Assembly: GCF_049389645.1 (NCBI RefSeq)
Contig: NZ_CP186540.1
Span: 2,418,001-2,482,000 of the forward strand
DNA length: 64,000 nucleotides
From: Alkalibacterium sp049389645
GTDB taxonomy: Bacteria > Bacillota > Bacilli > Lactobacillales > Carnobacteriaceae_A
Direction: 5' to 3'
The position numbers and the translations under genes were made by a program. Of the stretch, positions 9,086 through 18,294 are shown one piece after another (position 1 is the stretch's first letter; each line of letters begins with the position of its first letter). The notes below the pieces were generated by a model. That model made no database searches. It was not told the origin of the DNA and saw nothing but the letters and a program-made list of their open reading frames with translations.

Positions 9086-9433
9086 ATGACAGAAATGAAC
9101 GACATGCAAAGTAGAGTAGACCGATACATTAGCCAATTCAAAGACGGCTATTTTTCTCCTCTCGTTCAGTTGGCCCGTCTCTCTGAAGAAGTCGGCGAAC
9201 TCGCGCGTGAAATCAATCATGTATATGGCGAGAAGCAGAAGAAACCTTCAGAAGCAGAAAAGCCTATGGAAGAAGAAATCGCGGATGTGCTCTTTGTGCT
9301 GATCAGTTTGTCGAATTCATTGGATATCGACTTGTCTGAAGCGTTCGATCTAACGATGAATAAGTTCGAGTCGCGAGATCATTTCAGGTTCGAGCGTAAT
9401 GACGGTCAGACACGATCAGACTCAACTAGTTAA
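9086..9433 (+). CDS. MazG-like nucleotide pyrophosphohydrolase (YpjD type)
   Basis: A 115-residue single-domain MazG protein. The metal-binding motifs are visible: LSEEVGELAREI (ExxGE) and MEEEIADVLFVLI (EExxD). Enzymes of this group hydrolyse non-canonical or damaged nucleoside triphosphates to the monophosphate, which keeps the nucleotide pool clean. A GAGGAG ribosome site precedes the ATG. It sits between ypiB and cca, matching the ypjD to cca neighbourhood in Bacillus without the dapB and mgsA genes. Confidence 0.85.
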   Translation: MTEMNDMQSRVDRYISQFKDGYFSPLVQLARLSEEVGELAREINHVYGEKQKKPSEAEKPMEEEIADVLFVLISLSNSLDIDLSEAFDLTMNKFESRDHFRFERNDGQTRSDSTS

Positions 9434-9479
9434 GTTGTAAAGGAGAGAAAGAGTGTTAGAGAATAGCTTACATCTCTAG

Positions 9480-10703
9480 ATGCTCGACTATATGATGAAA
9501 CAGGTCCCTATTACAGGTGTATTTAAAAAAGCGCTACCTGTGCTGGAAACGATACAGGAAGCCGGATTTGAAGCGTATTATGTCGGCGGAAGCGTCCGTG
9601 ATGCTTTGCTTGGAAAAGACGTCAACGATGTGGATATCGCGACCAGTGCTTTTCCGGAAGAAATCAAGAAGCTGTTCAAAAAGACAGTGGATGTAGGTAT
9701 CGAGCATGGAACAGTAATGGTTTTGATGAATGATGAAAGTTATGAAGTCACAACATTTAGGACCGAATCGACGTATCAAGATTTTAGACGTCCTGATTCG
9801 GTCACTTTTGTGCGCTCTTTAGAGGAAGACCTGAAGCGCCGTGATCTGACGATCAATGCCTTTGCGATGGATCAGACGGGTGATATCCAGGACTTTTTCG
9901 GTGGCGAACGGGATCTGGACGAACAGATCATCCGTGCCGTTGGAAAAGCCGAAGAACGTTTCAACGAAGACGCCCTGCGCATGATGCGTGCCGTCCGTTT
10001 TGCTTCTCAGCTGGGTTTCCATCTGGAAGCGGACACCTTTTATGCCATCGTGGTCAACGCGCATTTACTGGAGAACATTGCGATCGAACGTATCCGGGTC
10101 GAATTCGTCAAGATGGCGATGGGCAAATATGTCAGACAAGGGTTCACTGGGTTTGTTGAAACAAATCTTTATGCTTACTGTCCTGGACTGGTTCATGCCA
10201 GAGATGCGCTCGAAAACTTTGCGAAAGTGATCGAGCCGATCCAACGTGAACGCCAGATGTGGGCATTGCTTTTATATTATTTAGGAATACAACGTGGTAA
10301 AGAGGCCCGAGCGTTTTTGAAGAATTGGAAACTGTCCAATCAGCTGTTGAATCAGAGTGCTGACCTGCATCAGCTGCTCTTATACCGGCTGCACTCCGAA
10401 CAGACCAACGAGACCGTGTACCGGTATTCCAAAGAGTTAGCGCTGGATGCCGAAACGTGTTTGGACCTTATCAATCAACCGTTTGATAAAAAAGCGGTCG
10501 AAAACATCGATGCAGCCTTACCGATCCATTCCAGAAAAGAGCTGGCCATCGACGGTAAAATAGTGATGGCTGAAAATCAACAACGCGGAGGCAGATGGCT
10601 GGGAGATGCCATCGAAGCGGCGGAGCGTGCAGTTGTGAGAGGCGATATTGCGAACGAAACAGCTGAGATCCTTGATTTCTTGAAGAAAAATGACTATGTT
10701 TAG
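9480..10703 (+). CDS. cca: CCA tRNA nucleotidyltransferase
   Basis: A 407-residue enzyme that adds or repairs the CCA end of tRNAs. The class II polymerase-beta head is clear: AYYVGGSVRDALLGKDVNDVD carries the GGxVRD loop and the DxD catalytic pair; RRDLTINAFAMD and the EDxxRMMRAVRFASQLGF segment follow. The start is uncertain. The good AAGGAGAG site (9439-9446) precedes a GTG at 9453 that opens an eight-codon frame ending in TAG at 9477-9479; the ATG at 9480 comes next in the same frame. ATGs at 9492 and 9495 are alternatives that fit the family's usual N-terminus. Confidence 0.93.
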   Translation: MLDYMMKQVPITGVFKKALPVLETIQEAGFEAYYVGGSVRDALLGKDVNDVDIATSAFPEEIKKLFKKTVDVGIEHGTVMVLMNDESYEVTTFRTESTYQDFRRPDSVTFVRSLEEDLKRRDLTINAFAMDQTGDIQDFFGGERDLDEQIIRAVGKAEERFNEDALRMMRAVRFASQLGFHLEADTFYAIVVNAHLLENIAIERIRVEFVKMAMGKYVRQGFTGFVETNLYAYCPGLVHARDALENFAKVIEPIQRERQMWALLLYYLGIQRGKEARAFLKNWKLSNQLLNQSADLHQLLLYRLHSEQTNETVYRYSKELALDAETCLDLINQPFDKKAVENIDAALPIHSRKELAIDGKIVMAENQQRGGRWLGDAIEAAERAVVRGDIANETAEILDFLKKNDYV

Positions 10704-10744
10704 CGACAATGATATGTCTAGCGATAATGAGAGGAGGAGACAAA

Positions 10745-13555
10745 ATGAAAAAAGATCAATTATATGCGATCGTCGATATCGAAGCGACTGGAGCGAGTAT
10801 TGGAAAAAATGAACGGATCATTCAGTTTGCCTGTGTGTTGATGAAGAACGGCAACATTGTTGAAACGTTTGATTCATTTGTCAATCCTTCTCGCAAAGTC
10901 AGCAAACTGATTCGAGATCTGACGGGGATTTCTTCCAAAGACCTGGCAACAGCGCCTTATTTTGAAGATGTAGCGTTGCTGATCCATCGTTTACTGGAAG
11001 ACACTGTTTTTGTCGCTCACAATGTGAGTTTTGACTTTCAGTTTTTAAACGAATGTTTTCAGCGTGTGGGTCTGCCGCCATTGACCATCCCCGCAGTGGA
11101 TACGGTGGAACTGGCGCAAATTTTATTTCCGAAAGAAGACAGCTACCAACTGAAAGATCTCACGGCTTCGCTCGGGTATGATTTGAATCATGCACATAAT
11201 GCTTTATTTGATGCATATGCGACCGTATTTCTTTTAAACAAACTTTATGACAGACTGAAAAAATTACCTTTAGTGACGGTGGAGACCTTAAGTGACCTAT
11301 CCGAATCGACAACAGCAGATACCTCACTATTTTTCAGACATGCACTGGAACGAATGAAAGAAAATCCAGCCGACCTGGATGACTCACTTATTATTATCGA
11401 AGGATTGGCACTCAAGAAACCAGGTCTCAACAGCGAACAAGAACGGTACCGTGAAACACTTACATATCCGTACAAAGACGAAGATAAATTAGCACAGCTT
11501 GAATCCCTCGGGTTACAGTACCGTGAAAGTCAGAACCAGATGATGAACACCGTCTTTAATTACTTCAAGCAAAACAGACCGGACTATGTTCAATTTATTG
11601 AAGCACCAGCGGGTCTAGGCAAGACGTTCGGGTATTTGTACCCAAGTTTATATCTGGCAACGCTGAAAGAAAAAATCGTGTTATCGACGTATACGAAAGT
11701 GCTGCAGAGGCAGTTGGTTGAAGAAAGCTTGCCTAGGCTGACACGTGTTTTGTCGTTTGACAAATCGGTCGCTTTGATGAAAAGCCCGAGTCATTATCTG
11801 TCCTTGACAGCTTTTTATACAAAATTAAAAAACGTGGATCCCACAGACACCGAAGCTGGCTTTTGTATGAAGGTACTGGTCTGGCTGACTGAAACAGATG
11901 AAGGCGATTTAGAAGAAATCGGTTTGGACAAGACGCTTCAGCATCCTTTCTGGAATGAAATAAGAAGTGTGCCCCATACCAAGCTGCAGTTCAAAGCCTT
12001 CGAATCAGTAGATTATGTGACCCGCAGAGAAAAACGTCTGGAGCAGGCGGCGATTCTGGTAACGAATCACGCTTATTTATTTTCTGAATGGCAAAGACAG
12101 CCTGACCGTTTTGAAAACGTGAAGCTGATACTAGATGAAGCGCATCATGTTCCCGATGTTTTGGATCAAAACGCGACCATCACTTTGTCAACGAAATCGA
12201 TCACCAACGAATTGAAACGGCTGGGATCAAAAGACAAGGAAGAGACGCTTTTGTGTGAGTGTCAAAAACTTTTACCCTCAGATCACCTTAAAGCCTACCA
12301 GCTGGACACCTTGCACGCGATCGTTCAGTTGTTTTCGGAAGAATGGGAAGAATGGAGCAGAAAATGGATCGTCTGGCTGATCCATGCGCCAAGCTATGAT
12401 GACCGGATCATCGAATGGAAAGAAAAAGTCATTACGTACGCTGACTTGCCGCTGGACATCAAACGCGACACGAAATTTTTGAGTAACAATCTGCAGGAAC
12501 TGGTTTATGTAGGGCAACAGCTAACGGCAGTTTTAAAAGACGAAGACGTGACGCTGACCCAAAAAGAAAAACGAATCTTATCTAAAATCAAAGCGATCCT
12601 GGATCATTTTGAAACGGTGATCACACGGTTCAACTATTTATTTTTAAACAACACGCAGATAAATCAAACGGGGGTCCGCTTTTATTCCAAAAACCCATTG
12701 CTGACCTTGTCGTTTGCGCGCTTTGATCAGGAAACCAAAGAAGTCCTGCTCAAGCAGTTCAATGCCGCGCCTCACGTGATCCTTACGAGTAGTACTTTGG
12801 CAGTAAACAACTCGGTCTCTTATCTGGTCAAACAGCTAGGGATAGAAAATAATCGGTTGGATACGTATGAGTCACCTTACGATTATGCCAATCAGGCAAG
12901 ATTGTTTGTGACCACCGACGTGGATACGAATGTGCTGAAGAAAACGAGCGTGTCGGTTGCATTTATCACGGATCAGATCGACAGGGTGTTGAGTCAAACG
13001 GACGAAAACTGTCTGGTTCTGTTCCGCTCGCACGATATGATCCAGCACGTCTATCAAGCCTTGAAAAGACGCAACCATTTGCGAGACAAGACTATTTTGG
13101 CCCAGAACATTTCAGGTAGTTCGACCAAGATCACTAAACAATTCAAAAAGGCGAAACAAAGTGTCATTCTAGGCTCAGATACCTTCTGGGAAGGCGTCGA
13201 TTTCCCACTGGATGAACTGAAAATCGTGATCATCACTAAACTGCCCTTTGACTCGCCCGAAATGCCGATGGTAAAAAAACGGCATCAGGAATTGAGAGAC
13301 AGAGGCGATAATCCGTTTGTGCACGATGTTTTGCCGCGGGCGGTCATCAAATTCAAGCAGGGACTGGGCCGACTTATCCGCAGTCAGCAGGACAAAGGCG
13401 TGTGGATCGTTTTGGACCGCCGGTTTGTAGAAGCGAGCTATGCTTCCATTTTTGTAAACTCTTTGCCAGCTCAATTGGAAGTGGAAGAACTTCCACTCGA
13501 CCAGATCGTTGAGGAAGTGGCTGAATTCTTTGAAAAGAAAGAAGTATCGCAGTAA
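10745..13555 (+). CDS. dinG: DinG-type helicase with N-terminal DnaQ-like 3'-5' exonuclease
   Basis: A 936-residue fusion, the normal Firmicutes form. The ATG at 10745 follows GAGGAGG and excludes an upstream in-frame ATG. Residues about 7-170 are an exonuclease of the DEDD type with D11-I-E13. The helicase part has Walker A APAGLGK293T and a DEAH box at D464EAH467, then C-terminal motifs SDTFWEGVDFP and GRLIRS. The four-cysteine cluster region of E. coli DinG is not obvious. It probably processes structured DNA during repair. The gene starts 41 bp after cca. Confidence 0.92.
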   Translation: MKKDQLYAIVDIEATGASIGKNERIIQFACVLMKNGNIVETFDSFVNPSRKVSKLIRDLTGISSKDLATAPYFEDVALLIHRLLEDTVFVAHNVSFDFQFLNECFQRVGLPPLTIPAVDTVELAQILFPKEDSYQLKDLTASLGYDLNHAHNALFDAYATVFLLNKLYDRLKKLPLVTVETLSDLSESTTADTSLFFRHALERMKENPADLDDSLIIIEGLALKKPGLNSEQERYRETLTYPYKDEDKLAQLESLGLQYRESQNQMMNTVFNYFKQNRPDYVQFIEAPAGLGKTFGYLYPSLYLATLKEKIVLSTYTKVLQRQLVEESLPRLTRVLSFDKSVALMKSPSHYLSLTAFYTKLKNVDPTDTEAGFCMKVLVWLTETDEGDLEEIGLDKTLQHPFWNEIRSVPHTKLQFKAFESVDYVTRREKRLEQAAILVTNHAYLFSEWQRQPDRFENVKLILDEAHHVPDVLDQNATITLSTKSITNELKRLGSKDKEETLLCECQKLLPSDHLKAYQLDTLHAIVQLFSEEWEEWSRKWIVWLIHAPSYDDRIIEWKEKVITYADLPLDIKRDTKFLSNNLQELVYVGQQLTAVLKDEDVTLTQKEKRILSKIKAILDHFETVITRFNYLFLNNTQINQTGVRFYSKNPLLTLSFARFDQETKEVLLKQFNAAPHVILTSSTLAVNNSVSYLVKQLGIENNRLDTYESPYDYANQARLFVTTDVDTNVLKKTSVSVAFITDQIDRVLSQTDENCLVLFRSHDMIQHVYQALKRRNHLRDKTILAQNISGSSTKITKQFKKAKQSVILGSDTFWEGVDFPLDELKIVIITKLPFDSPEMPMVKKRHQELRDRGDNPFVHDVLPRAVIKFKQGLGRLIRSQQDKGVWIVLDRRFVEASYASIFVNSLPAQLEVEELPLDQIVEEVAEFFEKKEVSQ

Positions 13556-13605
13556 TTTAATTTAATCGTGCTTTTATCTAAAAGCCTTATTTATTTCTGA
13601 TGACT

Positions 13606-13618
13606 GATTTGATATACT
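13606..13618 (+). promoter_or_regulatory. Extended -10 promoter for ypmB-asnS
   Basis: TGA followed by TATACT at 13613-13618, about 40 bp upstream of the ypmB start. The -35 side is weak. Confidence 0.45.
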
Positions 13619-13657
13619 GAGAGAGTTGATCAGGAAAGACAAAAAGAGGAGATTCAA

Positions 13658-14131
13658 GTGAAGAAAGTAATTATAGGCCTCGTTATTGCATTGAGCGTGT
13701 TCATCATCGGTTCCGTGTACATTTATCAGCGAGCCAATGCACCGTTTGCTCGCGCTGAAGACGAAACCATCGCTTTTATATCTGAACGGACAGATCTCGA
13801 CCGACCCGAAGACTTCTATTGGTACAATGGGGAGGAAACGACTTTTTCTGTGAGAGGGTTTAATGACGCAGACGAAGAAAAACTCTACATCGTTAAACAA
13901 GAGGGTGGTGCGATCACAACTGTCGCTGCATCTGAAATGATGACCGAACAGCAAGCGATCAGTCAAACGAGGCAGGCAAGAGAGCCGAAAAAAATATTAA
14001 ATGCTAAAGTCGGTCTATTAAATGACATCCCAATTTGGGAAGTGACTTACAGAAACGATAATAATCGATTGGGCTATTACATCATCAATTTACAAACTGG
14101 TGAATGGATACGGACCATTGATAATATTTAG
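13658..14131 (+). CDS. ypmB: YpmB-like protein (DUF5590/PepSY-like)
   Basis: A 157-residue protein with an N-terminal transmembrane or signal-anchor helix (about residues 4-23) and an extracytoplasmic domain ending IWEVTYRNDNNRLGYYIINLQTGEWI. That end resembles PepSY-type peptide-binding folds, and the whole matches the YpmB family found before asnS in Bacillus. Its role is unknown. It lies 17 bp before asnS and is probably co-transcribed with it. Confidence 0.75.
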   Translation: MKKVIIGLVIALSVFIIGSVYIYQRANAPFARAEDETIAFISERTDLDRPEDFYWYNGEETTFSVRGFNDADEEKLYIVKQEGGAITTVAASEMMTEQQAISQTRQAREPKKILNAKVGLLNDIPIWEVTYRNDNNRLGYYIINLQTGEWIRTIDNI

Positions 14132-14148
14132 ACGAAGGAGATTGCCTA

Positions 14149-15444
14149 GTGGAAAAGATACAAATTATAGACTCAAAAAAACATGTCGGTGAAAAAGTTA
14201 AGATAGGTGCCTGGGTTGCCAATAAACGCTCAAGCGGAAAGATTGCTTTTATCAGTCTGCGTGACGGTTCAGCCTTTTTCCAAGGTGTTGTCGTAAAAAG
14301 TCAGGTAGAAGAGGACGTCTTCAACCAGGCGAAAAACTTGACTCAGGAAAGTTCCGTTTGGATCACTGGAACGATTTCGGAAGATGCACGGTCTAAATTC
14401 GGTTATGAAATACATATCGAAGACATTGAAGTGATCAGTGAAGCGGTGGATTACCCGATCACCCCGAAAGATCACGGGACTGAATTCCTGATGGACAACC
14501 GTCACTTGTGGCTGCGTTCAACGAAACAGCACGCCATCATGCAGGTCAGAAATGAAATCATTCGTGCAACCTATGAATTTTATAACAACGAAGGCTACGT
14601 TAAAATCGATCCGCCTATCTTGACAGGCAGTGCGGCTGAGAACACGACCGACCTGTTCAAGACACAATACTTTGATCGCGAAGCATACTTATCACAAAGT
14701 GGCCAACTGTATATGGAAGCTGGCGCAATGGCGATGGGAAGAGTCTTCTCTTTCGGTCCGACCTTTAGAGCAGAAAAATCCAAAACCCGTCGTCATTTGA
14801 TCGAATTTTGGATGATCGAACCTGAAATGGCATTCATGGATCAGGACGATTCGCTTGAAGTGCAGGAAAAATATGTAGCTTATTTGGTACAAAGTGTACT
14901 GGATAATTGTGATCACGCGCTGGATATTCTGGAACGTGACAAAGAATTGCTCAAGAAATTTACAGAGTTACCTTATCCGCGTGTTTCTTATGATGAAGCC
15001 GTTGAGATGCTTCAGAAAAATGATTTCGACGTCACTTGGGGTGAAGACTTCGGTTCGCCGGAAGAAACGTTCATTGCTGAACAATTCGATAAACCGGTCT
15101 TTATCCTCAACTATCCTAAGGCCATCAAACCGTTTTACATGAAGAGACATCCGGAACGCGACGATGTTGTCTTGTGTGCCGATATGATCGCACCTGAAGG
15201 CTACGGAGAAATCATTGGTGGTTCTCAGCGTGAAGATGACTACGAGACCTTACGCCAAGAAATCATCGATTTTGGCTTGGATGTAAAAGAATACGAATGG
15301 TATCTGGATTTACGCAGATACGGCAGTGTGCCGCATTCAGGATTCGGGCTAGGACTGGAACGCACAGTGACCTGGATCAGTGGAACAGATCATATTCGTG
15401 AAGCGATCCCATTCCCACGTTTGCTCAACCGCATTTACCCATAA
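14149..15444 (+). CDS. asnS: Asparagine--tRNA ligase
   Basis: A 431-residue class IIb aminoacyl-tRNA synthetase that charges tRNA-Asn. The N-terminal OB-fold anticodon-binding domain (GAWVANKRSSGKIAFISLRDG) is followed by the class II core with motif 2 (FRAEKSKTRRHLIEFWMIE) and motif 3 (GFGLGLERTVTWI). The GTG start at 14149 follows GAAGGAG. The length is normal. In Bacillus an aspB aminotransferase sits between ypmB and asnS; it is absent here. Confidence 0.96.
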   Translation: MEKIQIIDSKKHVGEKVKIGAWVANKRSSGKIAFISLRDGSAFFQGVVVKSQVEEDVFNQAKNLTQESSVWITGTISEDARSKFGYEIHIEDIEVISEAVDYPITPKDHGTEFLMDNRHLWLRSTKQHAIMQVRNEIIRATYEFYNNEGYVKIDPPILTGSAAENTTDLFKTQYFDREAYLSQSGQLYMEAGAMAMGRVFSFGPTFRAEKSKTRRHLIEFWMIEPEMAFMDQDDSLEVQEKYVAYLVQSVLDNCDHALDILERDKELLKKFTELPYPRVSYDEAVEMLQKNDFDVTWGEDFGSPEETFIAEQFDKPVFILNYPKAIKPFYMKRHPERDDVVLCADMIAPEGYGEIIGGSQREDDYETLRQEIIDFGLDVKEYEWYLDLRRYGSVPHSGFGLGLERTVTWISGTDHIREAIPFPRLLNRIYP

Positions 15445-15473
15445 AAACAGTAATCAGACCGCTTATGTTAGGA

Positions 15474-15503
15474 GGATTGGGACTTAAAACCCGGTCCTTT
15501 TTT
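15474..15503 (+). terminator. Intrinsic terminator after asnS
   Basis: Arms GGATTGGG and CCCGGTCC pair with two G-U pairs and are followed by six T. It could act as partial read-through into dnaD, which begins 32 bp later. Confidence 0.65.
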
Positions 15504-15534
15504 CATAAAATCGAAAGAGCAGAGGAGGTTAACG

Positions 15535-16251
15535 ATGAACCAAGATCCCTTATTCGAATGGATAAGTGCCGGAACAATGGCCATACCGAATTATTTGTTG
15601 AAACATTATAAAAAAATCGGTTTAGATAACGATGACCTGGTGACGCTCCTTCAGTTGCTCTCGTTAGTTGAAAATGGCCAGCGTTTCCCGGACAGTCAAT
15701 TACTGGCTGAACGCCTGGACGTTTCACGAGAAGAAGCGTTTAAAGCGATCCATCAGTTGATGAAGAAAAAGGTATTGACGATCGAGACACGTAAAGATGA
15801 AGAAGACAAGACCATCGATGAGTTTTCTTTCGATTTACTGTATGAAAAACTATCCGCGCTGCTGCATCAGAGTATAAAAAAAGAGGAAGAACAAAAAGAA
15901 GTTTTGGCCTCTAAAAATTTGTATCAGTTATTTGAAGAGGAATTCGGCCGCAGTTTGTCCGCTATGGAGATCCAGACATTGAACATCTGGGTCGAAGAAG
16001 ATAAGTATCTTCCTGAACTTATCGAAATGGCTTTGAAAGAAGCGGTCTTGAATCAAGTCTACAGTTTGAAATACATTGACCGCATTCTACTCACTTGGGA
16101 AAAGAAAAATATCCGGACAAGAGATCAAGTCGAAAAAGAATCCAAACGTTTCCGAAAAAATCAGTCCAACGACGTAACGAAGGAAAAATCTGATCCGGAT
16201 GAGAAGCCTGTACCTATGTATAATTGGCTGAAAGACAAATTTGACAATTAA
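15535..16251 (+). CDS. dnaD: Replication initiation protein DnaD
   Basis: A 238-residue protein with the winged-helix N-terminal DnaD domain (residues about 10-110, including FPDSQLLAERLDVSREEAFKAIHQL) and a C-terminal DnaB_2 domain with the conserved YIDRILLTWEKKNI segment. DnaD helps remodel the origin and load the helicase during initiation and restart. AGAGGAGG precedes the ATG. Position between asnS and nth is the standard Firmicutes order. Confidence 0.92.
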   Translation: MNQDPLFEWISAGTMAIPNYLLKHYKKIGLDNDDLVTLLQLLSLVENGQRFPDSQLLAERLDVSREEAFKAIHQLMKKKVLTIETRKDEEDKTIDEFSFDLLYEKLSALLHQSIKKEEEQKEVLASKNLYQLFEEEFGRSLSAMEIQTLNIWVEEDKYLPELIEMALKEAVLNQVYSLKYIDRILLTWEKKNIRTRDQVEKESKRFRKNQSNDVTKEKSDPDEKPVPMYNWLKDKFDN

Positions 16252-16274
16252 TCAAGCTTAGAGGAGCAATCAGT

Positions 16275-16928
16275 TTGGCTGAAACCCCAAAATTACTCAC
16301 AGCAATAGAAACAACAGAATTAATAGAAGCAATCGGCGAATTATATCCCAATGCGAAAGCGGAGCTCACGCATAAAAATACGTTTGAACTGCTTATCGCC
16401 GTTATCATGAGCGCGCAGACGACGGATGTGGGCGTGAATAAAGTCACCCCGTTATTGTTTGATGCTTACCCCACTCCGGAGGCCTTGATGGCAGCTGACG
16501 TTAAAGATATCATGGACAAGATCAAGACGATCGGTCTGTACCGGAACAAAGCAAAATTTATTAAAGAATGTTCGCGCCAGCTGGTTGAAGACTTTAACGG
16601 CGAGGTGCCCGGCACGCATAAGGAGCTTCAGAGTCTGGCAGGCGTCGGCAGAAAAACAGCCAACGTGGTCTTGAGTGTGGCCTTTGACGAACCGGCGATT
16701 GCGGTCGATACACATGTCGATCGCATCAGTAAAAAATTCAACATAGTGGATCAAAAAGCTACGGTGGTTCAGGTAGAAAACGCCTTGATGGAAAAACTTC
16801 CCAAAGAGTTGTGGAGTATCGCCCATCACCGCCTGATTTTCTTCGGCCGTTACCAATGCCCCGCTCGTGCGCACGATCATGATGACTGCATAAAAAAAGT
16901 AAGCGAGATCATAAAAAAAGAATCATAA
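16275..16928 (+). CDS. nth: Endonuclease III, iron-sulfur ligands degenerate
   Basis: A 217-residue base-excision DNA glycosylase/AP lyase for oxidised pyrimidines. The helix-hairpin-helix LAGVGRK127TAN has the catalytic lysine, and VD145THVDR has the catalytic aspartate. The TTG start at 16275 follows GAGGAG. The C-terminus should carry C-x6-C-x2-C-x5-C for a [4Fe-4S] cluster; here only C195 and C205 remain (C-x9-C), with His in the second place and no fourth Cys. The cluster is therefore probably absent, as in some other Lactobacillales. Confidence 0.93.
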   Translation: MAETPKLLTAIETTELIEAIGELYPNAKAELTHKNTFELLIAVIMSAQTTDVGVNKVTPLLFDAYPTPEALMAADVKDIMDKIKTIGLYRNKAKFIKECSRQLVEDFNGEVPGTHKELQSLAGVGRKTANVVLSVAFDEPAIAVDTHVDRISKKFNIVDQKATVVQVENALMEKLPKELWSIAHHRLIFFGRYQCPARAHDHDDCIKKVSEIIKKES

Positions 16929-16963
16929 TTAATAGAAACGAATCATTCTGAGAAACTATAACG

Positions 16964-16993
16964 TTTTCAAATTTTATTAACATAGGTTATAAT
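16964..16993 (+). promoter_or_regulatory. Promoter for the aminotransferase gene
   Basis: TTTTCA at 16964-16969 and TATAAT at 16988-16993 with an 18 bp spacer, about 35 bp before the start codon. Confidence 0.5.
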
Positions 16994-17030
16994 TATAGAT
17001 ATTACGTTATAGTTATGAAGGGAGTCCCAT

Positions 17031-18278
17031 ATGAGTCAAGAGGAAACACAGTTAGATGTAGTCAAAGCGCAATACGCACTTTACAAAGAACGTCCAATGG
17101 ATCTAACCATTGCGAGAGGGATCCCTTCTCAGAAACAACTGAAATTATCAGAAGCTTTAATAAATGACACGAAAATTGAAGGCTGGCTGAGCGAAGACGA
17201 CATCGACATCAGAAACTACGGTGGGCTATACGGCATAAGAGAAGCCAGAGAACTGTTTGGCACCTTACTTAATACCACCGTGGAAGAAACGTTTATGGGC
17301 GGCAACTCCAGTCTGCAACTCATGTTTGCTGTACTGAGTCATTACATGTTTACAGCAGACGAGCCTTGGAACAAGGAAGAGACCGTTAAATTCATCTGCC
17401 CGAGTCCTGGCTATGACCGTCACTGGTTCATGCTCGAACACTTGGGGATAGAAATGATTCCTGTCGAATTGACCGGCAACGGCCCTGATATGGAAGTCGT
17501 TGAAAAACTGGTTTCACAAGACCCGGCGATCAAAGGGATGTTTGTCGTACCCAAGTATAATAATCCAACAGGTGAATCAGTGTCTGACGAGGTTGTCGAC
17601 CGGTTGGCAAACATGCATACGGCTGAAGAAAACTTCCTGATCCTGTGGGACAATGCCTATGCCGTACATCATTTAACTGAAGAAAAAGTAGAAGTCAAAG
17701 ATATCTTTGAAGCATGTAAAACATCGGGTCATCCGGATCGCGTAGTCCAGTTTGTCTCCACCTCTAAAATGACCTTACCTGGAGCTGGTGTGGCCGCAAT
17801 GGGCGCTTCTGTGGATAAAATCAAGGAAATCGCAGATCACTTCAGTAAGCAGCTGATCAGTTTTGATAAAATAAATCAGAAGCGACATGTGGCTTTTCTT
17901 AAAGACAAGGAAACGATCGACGCCCACATGGAAAAACATGCGGAACTCCTGTCACCTAAATTTGAATGGATCGAAGCGATCTTATCGACTTATTTCCATG
18001 GTGAACGCAGATCATTTGTTTCCTGGACGACTCCTAAAGGGGGCTATTTCGTCCATCTGACAACTGAAGCAGGGTGCGCCACTGAAATCGTTCAGAAAAT
18101 GTCGGATATTGGCATTTCTTTGACGCCAGCAAACGCTGCCTATCCATATGGTATCAACGCGTTGGATAACAGTATCCGTCTGGCACCGAGCTTTGCGAAG
18201 CTGGATGATTTGGAAATTGCAATGGAAGCTTTATGTATCTGTATTGAATTGGTCACACTAGAAAAATTTGAAAGTTAA
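17031..18278 (+). CDS. Aspartate aminotransferase, class Ic type (PLP-dependent)
   Basis: A 415-residue fold-type I aminotransferase of the divergent group represented by Corynebacterium AspT (PF12897). PLP contacts are visible: NNPTGE, D207NAY210 and the Schiff-base lysine K246 in STSKMTLPGAGVAAMG. It should interconvert aspartate and 2-oxoglutarate with oxaloacetate and glutamate. It is not an aspB homologue of the common Ia/Ib form. Since aspB is missing from its usual place beside asnS, this gene may replace it (inference). It is followed after 16 bp by a YtxH gene with its own GAGGAGG site. Confidence 0.75.
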   Translation: MSQEETQLDVVKAQYALYKERPMDLTIARGIPSQKQLKLSEALINDTKIEGWLSEDDIDIRNYGGLYGIREARELFGTLLNTTVEETFMGGNSSLQLMFAVLSHYMFTADEPWNKEETVKFICPSPGYDRHWFMLEHLGIEMIPVELTGNGPDMEVVEKLVSQDPAIKGMFVVPKYNNPTGESVSDEVVDRLANMHTAEENFLILWDNAYAVHHLTEEKVEVKDIFEACKTSGHPDRVVQFVSTSKMTLPGAGVAAMGASVDKIKEIADHFSKQLISFDKINQKRHVAFLKDKETIDAHMEKHAELLSPKFEWIEAILSTYFHGERRSFVSWTTPKGGYFVHLTTEAGCATEIVQKMSDIGISLTPANAAYPYGINALDNSIRLAPSFAKLDDLEIAMEALCICIELVTLEKFES

Positions 18279-18294
18279 ACGAGGAGGAGTTCAT

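Noticed and set aside
13574..13966. 130-residue minus-strand ORF over ypmB
   Set aside because: It is a shadow of the ypmB gene, with no ribosome site and no recognisable domain.
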